Part shown: positions 44,598-52,100 of the stretch, piece after piece
Position numbering within the stretch: position 1 is the stretch's first letter
How the letters are laid out: each line of letters starts with the position of its first letter
Source of the DNA: an uncultured Eggerthellaceae bacterium
GTDB taxonomy: Bacteria > Actinomycetota > Coriobacteriia > Coriobacteriales > Eggerthellaceae
DNA: 64,000 bases
NCBI GenBank assembly: GCA_910588205.1
Contig: CAJUQK010000001.1
Location: 124,001-188,000, forward strand
Reading direction: 5' to 3'
Program-made: the position numbers and the translations under genes
The notes under the pieces: generated by a model
What the model saw: the letters and a program-made list of their open reading frames with translations, nothing else
The model's database searches: none
Told to the model about the DNA's origin: nothing

Positions 44598-45911
44598 ATG
44601 GACGAAAAGCAAGAGCAGACTACGAAACCGAAGCATCCCATCATCAGCGCTTATAACAAGGTGAGCCTCATCAAGAAGATCATCGTGGGCTTGGTGATCG
44701 GCGTGATCTTGGCTCTGGTCATCCCCCAGGACGGCCCTGAATGGGCGTTGGGCATCGGCGAGGTCATATCATTGCTCGGCACGCTCTTCGTCTCCGCCCT
44801 GCGCGCTGTGGCTCCCATCTTGGTATTCTTCCTGGTCATCAGTGCTCTCATGAATGCAAAAGCCGCTGGCAGCATGAAAACGGTCATCGTGCTCTACATC
44901 CTGAGCACCTTTATCGCCGCTCTCATAGCCGTTATCGCGAGCTTCCTCTTCCCCATAGATCTGACGCTGGCCGTAGCCGATGATGTGACCCAAGAGTCCC
45001 CTTCCGGGATAGGCGAGGTGCTCTCAGCCATCGTGATGAACATCGTGGCGAACCCGGTGGATGCGCTCATGAACGCCAACTTCATCGGCATCCTTACATG
45101 GGCCATCGTGCTGGGCATTGCCCTTCGCAAGTCCTCCGACAACGTGAAGGATGTGTTCACCTGGATAGCAGATGCGGTCTCTACGGTGGTGCGCTGGGTG
45201 ATCAACCTCGCCCCCTTTGGCATCATGGGCTTGGTCTATACCTCCGTTTCCCAAAGCGGCCTAGATATCTTCGTGGAGTACGGGCAGTTGATCCTGCTCT
45301 TGGTGGGTGTCATGCTGGTCATCGCGCTGATCACGAACCCCCTCATGGTATTCGCCTGCACCCGAGAGAATCCCTACCCGCTCATCCTTCGTTGCTTGAA
45401 GGATTCCGGCATCACAGCCTTCTTCACCCGCAGCTCCGCTGCGAACATCCCCATCAACATGGAGCTCTGCCGTAAGCTGGGGCTGGACAAGGACAACTAT
45501 TCCGTGAGCATTCCCCTGGGCGCAACCATCAACATGGCAGGTGCCGCCATCACCATCACAGTCATGACCATGGCTGCCGTGCATACCGTTGGGCTCACCA
45601 TCGATCCTTTGACCGCGGTCATCCTCTGCGTGCTGGCTGCAGTGAGCGCTTGTGGCGCCTCGGGCGTTGCTGGTGGCTCATTGCTCCTGATCCCGCTGGC
45701 GTGCTCGCTCTTCGGCATGGATACCACCGTTGCCATGGAAGTGGTGGCCATCGGATTCATCATCGGCGTGATCCAGGATTCCTGCGAAACGGCGCTCAAT
45801 TCCTCCTCAGACGTTCTTTTCACCGCTACGGCTGAATACATGAAGATGCGCGAAAGGGGCCAGGAATACCACCTGGGCAAGGATGCCTATTCCCTGGATG
45901 AGCTCGACTGA
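44598..45911 (+). CDS. dicarboxylate/amino acid:cation symporter (SstT-like serine/threonine transporter)
   Basis: A 437-residue DAACS-family symporter with the re-entrant hairpin signature [20 protein letters not shown], then [19 protein letters not shown], which contains the NMAGA substrate/Na+ motif, and [14 protein letters not shown]. It resembles SstT, the Na+-coupled serine/threonine importer, more than glutamate carriers, which would fit with threonine aldolase use; substrate is inferred. The ATG at 44598 has GAGGA eight bases upstream, only 33 bases after the tRNA-Leu CCA end, so a shared transcript is likely. The 3' end overlaps the alkyltransferase gene by 25 bases (convergent). Confidence 0.88.
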   Translation: MDEKQEQTTKPKHPIISAYNKVSLIKKIIVGLVIGVILALVIPQDGPEWALGIGEVISLLGTLFVSALRAVAPILVFFLVISALMNAKAAGSMKTVIVLYILSTFIAALIAVIASFLFPIDLTLAVADDVTQESPSGIGEVLSAIVMNIVANPVDALMNANFIGILTWAIVLGIALRKSSDNVKDVFTWIADAVSTVVRWVINLAPFGIMGLVYTSVSQSGLDIFVEYGQLILLLVGVMLVIALITNPLMVFACTRENPYPLILRCLKDSGITAFFTRSSAANIPINMELCRKLGLDKDNYSVSIPLGATINMAGAAITITVMTMAAVHTVGLTIDPLTAVILCVLAAVSACGASGVAGGSLLLIPLACSLFGMDTTVAMEVVAIGFIIGVIQDSCETALNSSSDVLFTATAEYMKMRERGQEYHLGKDAYSLDELD

Positions 45912-46354
45912 CGCCTGCAGTTAGCCCGCGGGCGCATGCATTCCTCGCACTGATGCAGAGGGTGCTCTGCCAGCTCAGCTTCCCAGTCGAAGTCAACCGG
46001 AGGGCCTGAGGGTAGTCCCTGGTCATCAGCGGGGTTGCCATCCCAAAGATGCTCCTCCATGCGCACCTTACCCTCGTCGCTGAAGGTGATACCCTCCGCC
46101 TCCAACATCCTGCGCTGCTCTCCAGGGCCACCGAAGGCGAAGCCCTTGGCAAGAGAGCCATCTTTGAATACCACCCGATGGCAGGGGATGTCATCAGGCT
46201 CCAGCCCCGGAGAGGGATTCGCACGAAGGGCGTAGCCCACGTAGCGGGCTGAGCGAGGAGCACCGATGAGGCGCCCGATCTGCCCGTAGCTCGCAACCTT
46301 GCCGCGCGGTATCTTCACCACGACCGAGAAGACCCTGTCTGCGAAATCTCCCAT
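45887..46354 (-). CDS. MGMT (Ogt) family methyltransferase-like DNA repair protein with a Cys-rich tail
   Basis: A 155-residue protein: residues 1-~100 match the DNA-binding domain of O6-alkylguanine-DNA alkyltransferases ([30 protein letters not shown], and the acceptor-Cys motif IPCHRVVF). The N-terminal domain of full-length Ogt is missing, so it resembles the small MGMT/ATL type but with the acceptor Cys still present. The last ~35 residues form an unusual tail with [14 protein letters not shown] at 46354 with GAGGGGGAGAGCGG upstream. Repair of O6-alkylguanine is the family role. Confidence 0.85.
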   Translation of the reverse strand: MGDFADRVFSVVVKIPRGKVASYGQIGRLIGAPRSARYVGYALRANPSPGLEPDDIPCHRVVFKDGSLAKGFAFGGPGEQRRMLEAEGITFSDEGKVRMEEHLWDGNPADDQGLPSGPPVDFDWEAELAEHPLHQCEECMRPRANCRRQSSSSRE

Positions 46355-46463
46355 CCGCTCTCCCCCTCTTCGCTCTCTTGCTCATATCCCATGATACTAA
46401 AGGCCTCCAGAGACGCTCTTCGTGCTAGGCTTATCCAAGATGATTTCTAAGAAAGGACGTTAC

Positions 46464-47231
46464 GTGGCTTCCTCCGATCAGACCATCGTCGGCTTCGATG
46501 GGGTCATCTGCACCTCTCGCAGCGGGCTCAGCACCCTGAAGACGCCTCTCACTCCCTTAGATGCCATCGAACAGCGCCACTCTGTTCGTCAGTACGACGA
46601 GAGGCCGCTAGAGGAAACGGCAGCATGCACCCTGCAGGCCGCCATAGAGGCCGTGAACGAGGAAGGCGGGCTGGATATCCAGCTGGTACGGGATGAACCC
46701 AAGGCATTCACCAGCCTCAAGTCACGGATGGTGGGGTTCTCGGGGGTGCGCAACTACTTGGCCTTGGTGGGACCTGAATACAAGAACCTCGACTCGCTTC
46801 TGGGCTACCACGGAGAGAAGCTGGTACTGCTGGCCCAAGCCCTGGGGCTCAATAGCTGTTGGGTCGGCGGCACCTACAAGATGCCGAACCGCGGGCCGCG
46901 CGTGGATATAGGCCAGAAGCTCTCAGCGGTGGTGGCCTTGGGCTATGGGAAGACGGCAGGCAAGCCCCATAGATCGAAGCCCGTGGAGGCCATCTGCCCT
47001 GGTTACGCTGAGATGCCCCTGTGGTTCCAGCAGGGAGTGGATGCTGCGCTGCTAGCACCGACAGCGCTCAACCAGCAGAAGTTCTCCTTCAACCTCCAGG
47101 GAGAAGACGATGACGGAACCCCTATCGTACAGGCGAAGACCAAGCGGGGAGCCTTCACGCAGATGGATCTGGGGATAGCGCTCTGCCACTTCGAGATAGG
47201 TGCGGGAACCCACCCGTTCCAGTGGGCCTGA
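46464..47231 (+). CDS. putative TM nitroreductase family protein
   Basis: A 255-residue FMN-dependent nitroreductase-fold protein, with IEQRHSVRQYDERPLEE near the N-terminus and NSCWVGGTYK, VALGYGKTAGKPHR and ALLAPTALNQQKFSF at the usual spots of the nitroreductase family (PF14512-like). Cofactor is FMN by family; the substrate is unknown. The GTG at 46464 is preceded by AAAGGACGTTAC, the best ribosome site; an earlier ATG at 46440 is possible. A 30-residue stretch (SSDQTIVGFDGVICTSRSG) precedes the conserved start. It ends two bases before the converging phosphoesterase. Confidence 0.8.
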   Translation: MASSDQTIVGFDGVICTSRSGLSTLKTPLTPLDAIEQRHSVRQYDERPLEETAACTLQAAIEAVNEEGGLDIQLVRDEPKAFTSLKSRMVGFSGVRNYLALVGPEYKNLDSLLGYHGEKLVLLAQALGLNSCWVGGTYKMPNRGPRVDIGQKLSAVVALGYGKTAGKPHRSKPVEAICPGYAEMPLWFQQGVDAALLAPTALNQQKFSFNLQGEDDDGTPIVQAKTKRGAFTQMDLGIALCHFEIGAGTHPFQWA

Positions 47232-47233
47232 AC

Positions 47234-47869
47234 CTAGGAGCCGATCTTCTCCCGGGCTATGATGGCGATAGTGCGCAGCTGACCGTCTTCGATATCAACG
47301 AGCGCCATGTTATGGCCGCTGCCATTGCGCCCTCGGGTAGGCGAACCCGGGCAGAGCACCACCGTGCTGCCATCAAGCTCCACCTTCGGAACATGGGTAT
47401 GACCATGCACAGCCAGCTGGGGCATATCTGAGACCACAGCCTGGACCAAAGACGGTCGGCCATGCAGGGCAAGGTGCAAGTCAGCGGGAGTGTGGGTCAT
47501 GACGATGCTCACGCCTTCATAGGTCAAGCTGCGAAGGTCGCGCACGGAACCGTCAGAGCACCAGTAGGACGCAAGGTCGTTATTGCCCAACACTGCCACC
47601 GTAGGAGCAAGGGCACCGAGCTCATCCAGGGCGCTTTGCGCTCCTATGTCCCCCGCATGCAGGATCAAGTCGCAGGGTCGTGCCGTGAGGGCTGTGCCGT
47701 CAGCCTCCGAAAGCAAGACACCTCCCTCTTGATCATGGACCACCTCCCAGCACCGCACACAGCGCTCACGAAGCCTGCTCTCCTCTCCTTGGCCGCTGAA
47801 CAGGTCGAAGGCCTCTTGAGGCAAGGGACCGTGGGTATCGCTGAGAACCCCGATGCGCTTGCGGGTCAT
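47234..47869 (-). CDS. YfcE/MJ0936-type metallophosphoesterase with an insertion
   Basis: A 211-residue calcineurin-like phosphodiesterase: IGVLSDTHG (motif I), LILHAGDIG (II), AVLGNND (III), VMTHTP (IV) and VHGHTHVP (V) are all present. Between motif I and II there is an extra ~40-residue segment with CVRC that is absent from standard ~165-residue members. ATG at 47869 after AGGGAGAGAGCGGT. It follows queF and may belong to the end of the queuosine operon. Substrate unknown. Confidence 0.85.
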   Translation of the reverse strand: MTRKRIGVLSDTHGPLPQEAFDLFSGQGEESRLRERCVRCWEVVHDQEGGVLLSEADGTALTARPCDLILHAGDIGAQSALDELGALAPTVAVLGNNDLASYWCSDGSVRDLRSLTYEGVSIVMTHTPADLHLALHGRPSLVQAVVSDMPQLAVHGHTHVPKVELDGSTVVLCPGSPTRGRNGSGHNMALVDIEDGQLRTIAIIAREKIGS

Positions 47870-47897
47870 ACCGCTCTCTCCCTCAAGCTGCGCACCA

Positions 47898-48371
47898 TCA
47901 ACGGTTATCCACCTTCTCGGGATAGAGGTCATGCTGAGAGAGCCGCTCCCACGCCACCGACTCCCAAGGAGTGCCGGGTCGGCCGTGATTGCAGTAGGGA
48001 TCGATGGAAATACCCCCACGCGGTGTGAACTTCCCCCACACCTCGATGTACTTCGGGTCCATCAAGGCGATGAGATCCTTCATGATGGTGTTGATGCAGT
48101 CCTCATGGAAATCCCCATGGTTGCGAAAGCTGAAGAGGTAGAGCTTCAGGCTCTTCGACTCCACCATGCGCACATCGGGCACATAGGAGATGTAGATGGT
48201 GGCGAAATCAGGCTGGCCGGTTATGGGGCAGAGGCTGGTGAATTCGGGACAGTTGAACTTGACGAAGTAGTCATTGTCCTGATGCTTGTTCTCGAAGGTC
48301 TCCAACACCCCCGGATCATAATTTGCGGAGTATTTCGTCTTCTGGTTCCCTAGCAAGGTCAGTTCAGCCAC
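47898..48371 (-). CDS. queF: NADPH-dependent 7-cyano-7-deazaguanine reductase
   Basis: A 157-residue single-domain QueF (tunnelling fold) that reduces preQ0 to preQ1. The catalytic Cys is in [15 protein letters not shown] and the QueF motif [20 protein letters not shown] is clear. GTG start at 48371 lies two bases after the queC stop, with AGAAGGGAAG upstream; a GTG three codons earlier is possible. Its presence says the pathway goes on to preQ1/queuosine, not only to preQ0. Confidence 0.94.
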   Translation of the reverse strand: MAELTLLGNQKTKYSANYDPGVLETFENKHQDNDYFVKFNCPEFTSLCPITGQPDFATIYISYVPDVRMVESKSLKLYLFSFRNHGDFHEDCINTIMKDLIALMDPKYIEVWGKFTPRGGISIDPYCNHGRPGTPWESVAWERLSQHDLYPEKVDNR

Positions 48372-48372
48372 C

Positions 48373-49089
48373 TTAGACACCTTCCCTTCTGCTTGAAACA
48401 GGGTCTTCCAATCCGTTGGCCGCGAAGGCAGCAGCGCGATCGAGGCAAGTGGCGCAAACACCACAAGGAGCCTCTCCCCCTTCATAGCAGGACCAGGTCA
48501 ACTGGAAGGGCACTTTGAGCTCTATCCCGAGCCGCACGATATCCGCTTTGCTCCAGTCTACGAAGGGCGCTTCTAGGCGCAGTTCTCCTCCTGTTCCCTC
48601 CTCGATGGAGGTAGCCATGGAATCCACGAAGGAAGGAGTGCAATCCGGATAGGCTGAGCCTGCCCAGTCATCATGATGGGCACCATAATAGACCACTGAG
48701 CAACCAGCGGAAAGCGCCATAGAAGCTGCTGCAGCCAGGAAGAGTCCGTTGCGGAAAGGCACATAGGTGCTGACGTGCGCCCCTTCCTGCTCTGCCTGCT
48801 GATCCGCATAGGTGCCTGAGGGGATGTCCGCCTCAGATTGGCTCAGCAGTGAGCACTGACTTCCTGCGAAGATGGCTCCTAGATCCAAGGATCGCAGCTC
48901 TACCCCATAGTGATCCGATACGGCACGTGCAGCATCCAATTCCCGGAGATGCTTCTGCCCGTAGGAGATGGAAAGCGCGATGACATTCTGAGACCCCAGA
49001 CGCTCAACCGCCTGAGCGAGGAGCGTGGTGGAATCCAGACCGCCTGAGCAGAGCACGAGCGCTTTTTCAACGGTTCCCATGTACGTCAT
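48373..49089 (-). CDS. queC: 7-cyano-7-deazaguanine synthase
   Basis: A 238-residue PP-loop enzyme ([17 protein letters not shown]) that makes preQ0 from 7-carboxy-7-deazaguanine and ammonia. The zinc-binding cysteines are in [20 protein letters not shown]. The start ATGACGTACATG overlaps the queE stop (ATGA); the internal ATG three codons on (with AAAGGGG 10 bases upstream) is an equally plausible start. Confidence 0.95.
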   Translation of the reverse strand: MTYMGTVEKALVLCSGGLDSTTLLAQAVERLGSQNVIALSISYGQKHLRELDAARAVSDHYGVELRSLDLGAIFAGSQCSLLSQSEADIPSGTYADQQAEQEGAHVSTYVPFRNGLFLAAAASMALSAGCSVVYYGAHHDDWAGSAYPDCTPSFVDSMATSIEEGTGGELRLEAPFVDWSKADIVRLGIELKVPFQLTWSCYEGGEAPCGVCATCLDRAAAFAANGLEDPVSSRREGV

Positions 49090-49826
49090 ACCCCTTTCGC
49101 TGCCTGAGGCCAGAGGATCTTATGGAGTTGGAGCTGCAAACGGGCTTCAGTGAGACCTTCCGCTCTCATAGCATCAACGATCCAGGCTGGGTCCACCTGA
49201 CCCCACAGGGGGCTCAAGAGCACCGTACAGCGGTCCCAAAGGCCAGCCTCATCAGCCTTGCGCCGGGCAAAGCTAACATCCTCGCTGGAACTTACTACGA
49301 ACTTGACCGCATCGTTCTCATTCAGAAGGCAAGTGTTCTCCTTCATGCTTGCATCTATCAGCTCTTCATCGGAAGCACCCATCCCTGTAGCAGGCGTTTT
49401 CCAATCCAACGTCAGATGCAGTCGATCTGAAAAGCCCTCATCAGCCAGAAGGCCCCTGATCCCTACCAGCTGTGCCACAGGAAGAGAGCCGTTGGTCTCG
49501 ATCTCTACCTGCAGAGGATGGGGTTCGCACACCCGCAAGAGCCTGTCTACCAGAGGGTTGAGATCCGGCTGCAACAGCGGTTCTCCCCCCGTGAGCGTGA
49601 CCGCAGAGACACCCGAGGAGCATACCCACTCCACCAGTTCCTCTACCGAGAGCATCTCCACGGCAACATCAGGAGCGTTGGCCCAGCGCGTATCGCAATA
49701 GGAGCAATCCAGATTGCATCCAGCGAAACGAACGAAAGCGGCGAGCTTACCAGAAGAGAGTCCCTCGCCGTTGATGGAGACGAACCGCTCCGCTACAGGA
49801 AAGCGCACGCCCACAGCGTCAAGCAT
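49086..49826 (-). CDS. queE: 7-carboxy-7-deazaguanine synthase
   Basis: A 246-residue radical SAM enzyme with CNLDCSYCDTRW (CxxxCxxC), FVSINGEGLSSG near the N-terminus and AVTLTGGEPLLQ. It turns 6-carboxytetrahydropterin into 7-carboxy-7-deazaguanine. The ATG at 49826 overlaps the queD 3' end by 8 bases. Confidence 0.93.
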   Translation of the reverse strand: MLDAVGVRFPVAERFVSINGEGLSSGKLAAFVRFAGCNLDCSYCDTRWANAPDVAVEMLSVEELVEWVCSSGVSAVTLTGGEPLLQPDLNPLVDRLLRVCEPHPLQVEIETNGSLPVAQLVGIRGLLADEGFSDRLHLTLDWKTPATGMGASDEELIDASMKENTCLLNENDAVKFVVSSSEDVSFARRKADEAGLWDRCTVLLSPLWGQVDPAWIVDAMRAEGLTEARLQLQLHKILWPQAAKGV

Positions 49827-50244
49827 CCTTGCGGAAGAAGGCGCAGTTGGTAGGGGTCTCGTAAACTTCAACCTGCACCACGGGAAGCCCCTGCTCAGCC
49901 AAACAGTCGAAGAACCACTTCGCCAGATTCTCAGCGGTCGTGCGAAACGGCATGACGAACAGCGCGAACCCCTCACGCTCCAAGCACGCCATGGTATCTG
50001 GTGCCAGCGAACCATCTTCGATGATGAAATGATGGTCGAGCCGTTCAGTCAGTTCACGAAGCGCGCCTTTGAAGTCTGCGAAATCCACGACCATATCCTT
50101 GCAGGTGCCCGTCTGCTGGAGCTCCTGCACCTCAAGATAGGCAACGACACGCCAGCGGTGCCCGTGGAGGTTCTCGCACTTGCCGTGATAATCAGTCAAG
50201 AAATGGGAGGCATCGAAGCTGCTCTCCGTCTTCAGTCCGTACAT
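49819..50244 (-). CDS. queD: 6-carboxy-5,6,7,8-tetrahydropterin synthase
   Basis: A 141-residue PTPS-fold protein with the zinc/catalytic motifs FDASHFL and CENLHGHRW (CxxxHxH) and DFADFK. First queuosine gene of the operon queD-queE-queC-queF. ATG at 50244 (MYGLKTESSF) with CGGAAG just upstream; an ATG at 50265 or TTG at 50271 would extend it by up to nine residues. folE (GTP cyclohydrolase) is not in the window. Confidence 0.93.
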   Translation of the reverse strand: MYGLKTESSFDASHFLTDYHGKCENLHGHRWRVVAYLEVQELQQTGTCKDMVVDFADFKGALRELTERLDHHFIIEDGSLAPDTMACLEREGFALFVMPFRTTAENLAKWFFDCLAEQGLPVVQVEVYETPTNCAFFRKDA

Positions 50245-50291
50245 CTGCTTCCGATCTTCGAGCATGGCCAAGGGGATGGGGCTATCTATAG

Positions 50292-50317
50292 CGAAGGCCA
50301 GCTTCCGCTGGCCTTCG
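50292..50317 (-). terminator. hairpin between tRNA-Asn and queD
   Basis: A perfect 11-bp stem (CGAAGGCCAGC / GCTGGCCTTCG) with a 4-base loop, starting 11 bases after the tRNA CCA end. On the minus strand no T-run follows (CTATAGATAG), so read-through into queD seems likely. Confidence 0.4.
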
Positions 50318-50327
50318 GTGAATGCTC

Positions 50328-50402
50328 TGGCTCCTCGGGTAGGATTCGAACCTACAACCCTCCGGTTAACAGCCGGATGCTCTGCCGTTGAGCTACCGAG
50401 GA
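50328..50402 (-). tRNA. tRNA-Asn (anticodon GTT)
   Basis: On the minus strand the acceptor TCCTCGG pairs with CCGAGGA, the anticodon arm CCGGC-TGTTAAC-CGG(A) holds GTT, and T-arm GTAGG-TTCGAAT-CCTAC follows; CCA is encoded. GTT is one of the four anticodon types whose G34 is replaced by queuosine. Confidence 0.95.
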
Positions 50403-50432
50403 ATGCACATCTGGCACAAGCGCCGACGCAGT

Positions 50433-50460
50433 ATTATAGCGGTTTCGAACCGACGCGCAA
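50433..50460 (-). promoter_or_regulatory. sigma-70 promoter of tRNA-Asn (and probably queDECF)
   Basis: On the minus strand TTGCGC (50455-50460), a 16-base spacer, and a perfect TATAAT (50433-50438). The start of transcription would be near 50425, 23 bases before the tRNA. Confidence 0.75.
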
Positions 50461-50462
50461 GA

Positions 50463-51992
50463 CTAATACTCCAGATAATCTTTGAGCTTGGATGAGCGCG
50501 AAGGATGACGCAGCTTCGCCAAGGTCTTGCTCTCGATCTGGCGGATGCGCTCTCGGGTGACTCCGAATTCGCGACCCACCTCCTCTAGCGTGCGCGGATG
50601 TCCATCTTCCAGACCGAAGCGCAGGCTGATGACCTTGCGCTCACGCTCAGCAAGACCATCCAGCACCTTGCTTAGTTGCTCTTGGAGCATGGAGAAGCTG
50701 GCTGCATCCGGCGGTACCACCGCCGCTTCGTCTTCGATGAAATCTCCCAGCTGGGAGTCTTCCTCTTCGCCGATGGGGGTCTCAAGGGAAACGGGTTCCT
50801 GGGAGATCTTCTGGATCTCGCGAACGCGCTCAGCCGTCAGCTCCATCTCAGCACCGATCTCCTCTGGCGTTGGTTCGCGTCCGAGCTTCTGCAAGAGCTG
50901 CCGCTGGATGCGGATCAGCTTGTTGATGGTCTCTACCATATGCACGGGGATGCGGATGGTACGAGCCTGATCGGCGATGGCGCGGGTGATGGCCTGACGA
51001 ATCCACCAGGTTGCATAGGTGGAGAACTTGAAGCCTTTCGTGTAGTCGAATTTCTCCACCGCACGGATGAGACCCAGATTCCCTTCCTGGATGAGATCCA
51101 AGAAGAGCATGCCGCGACCTACGTAGCGCTTGGCGATGGAGACAACGAGGCGCAGGTTCGCTTCGATGAGCGCCTGCTTGGCATCAAGGCCCACTTGCTC
51201 CACCCGGCTCATGCGCCGCTTATCCCGACGAGAGAGCTCGATACCCTCTTCTTCGGCACGCTCAAGCTCTTCGGTAGCAGCAACACCGGCCTCGATCTTC
51301 ATGGCCAGGTCTATCTCTTCAGCTGCGGTCAGAAGCGGAACTTTGCCGATCTCTTTCAGGTACATGCGCACCGGATCGCCTGTGAGCATGGTGACATTCG
51401 CCTCTGCGTTGCGACGGCGAGTCTTCGCCTTGGACCGGCTTGACGTGAGCTTGGGCAGCTGGACATCAACGGTAGCTTTCAGCTCTTCTTCGGGGATGTT
51501 CTCCAGCAGACTCTCAGTGTCATCATCCGAGGCACCCGCATCATCCGCATCAGCAGTGCTCTCTTGAATAGCGGTATCAGCAGGTACTTCGATATCGTCA
51601 GGATCAGTGTCATCCATGTCGTCTACATCAGCATCCGAGGGCTTGCGATCCAGCTTAGCCTTGATCTCCTCGACGATCTCAACGGTACCCTGATCGTCTG
51701 AAACGGTCTGACTGATGAGAGCTTCCTCTTCCTTTGCGCTCCCCTTCTTCGCCGTTGATGCAGCCTTCTTGGGCTTAGCAGCTGCCTTCTTGGCGGGAGC
51801 TTTTGCTGATGACTTGGAAGCGGATCCCTTCACTGTTGAAGATGCTTTCTTGGTTGATGCAGCCGCTGTTTTAGTTGCGGTCTTCTTGGCTTGAGGCTTG
51901 TCTGCTTTGGTTTTGGTGGATTTGCTTGCCTTGGCCTTTGCTTCTTCCGTCTTCGTGGTGTCTTCTTTTGCTGTCTTAGAGGTTGATGCCAC
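50463..51992 (-). CDS. rpoD: principal RNA polymerase sigma factor (sigma-70, RpoD/HrdB type)
   Basis: A 509-residue group 1 sigma factor. Region 1.2 begins [20 protein letters not shown], region 2 carries [20 protein letters not shown], followed by [16 protein letters not shown], and region 4.2 ends with [20 protein letters not shown]. The first ~95 residues are rich in Lys, Ala, Thr and Ser and are followed by an acidic stretch (~100-185), as in actinobacterial HrdB/SigA. GTG start at 51992 after AAAGGACC. It is followed directly by the tRNA-Asn promoter. Confidence 0.96.
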   Translation of the reverse strand: MASTSKTAKEDTTKTEEAKAKASKSTKTKADKPQAKKTATKTAAASTKKASSTVKGSASKSSAKAPAKKAAAKPKKAASTAKKGSAKEEEALISQTVSDDQGTVEIVEEIKAKLDRKPSDADVDDMDDTDPDDIEVPADTAIQESTADADDAGASDDDTESLLENIPEEELKATVDVQLPKLTSSRSKAKTRRRNAEANVTMLTGDPVRMYLKEIGKVPLLTAAEEIDLAMKIEAGVAATEELERAEEEGIELSRRDKRRMSRVEQVGLDAKQALIEANLRLVVSIAKRYVGRGMLFLDLIQEGNLGLIRAVEKFDYTKGFKFSTYATWWIRQAITRAIADQARTIRIPVHMVETINKLIRIQRQLLQKLGREPTPEEIGAEMELTAERVREIQKISQEPVSLETPIGEEEDSQLGDFIEDEAAVVPPDAASFSMLQEQLSKVLDGLAERERKVISLRFGLEDGHPRTLEEVGREFGVTRERIRQIESKTLAKLRHPSRSSKLKDYLEY

Positions 51993-52062
51993 GCGCAAGG
52001 TCCTTTCAACAGAAGACGATGGATATACGTTCGCCCTAGTGTAAGCAAACATGCGAACTGAC

Positions 52063-52091
52063 AGAATACACCGGAGGTAAGCCTATTGCAA
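52063..52091 (-). promoter_or_regulatory. sigma-70 promoter of rpoD
   Basis: On the minus strand TTGCAA (52086-52091), a 17-base spacer and TATTCT (52063-52068). The leader to the GTG would be about 65 bases. Confidence 0.65.
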
Positions 52092-52100
52092 GGTTTTTTT

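Noticed and set aside
50245-50330. preQ1 riboswitch in the queD leader
   Set aside because: The leader is ~85 bases and lacks the preQ1-I/II/III conserved loop and tail; only a simple hairpin is seen.
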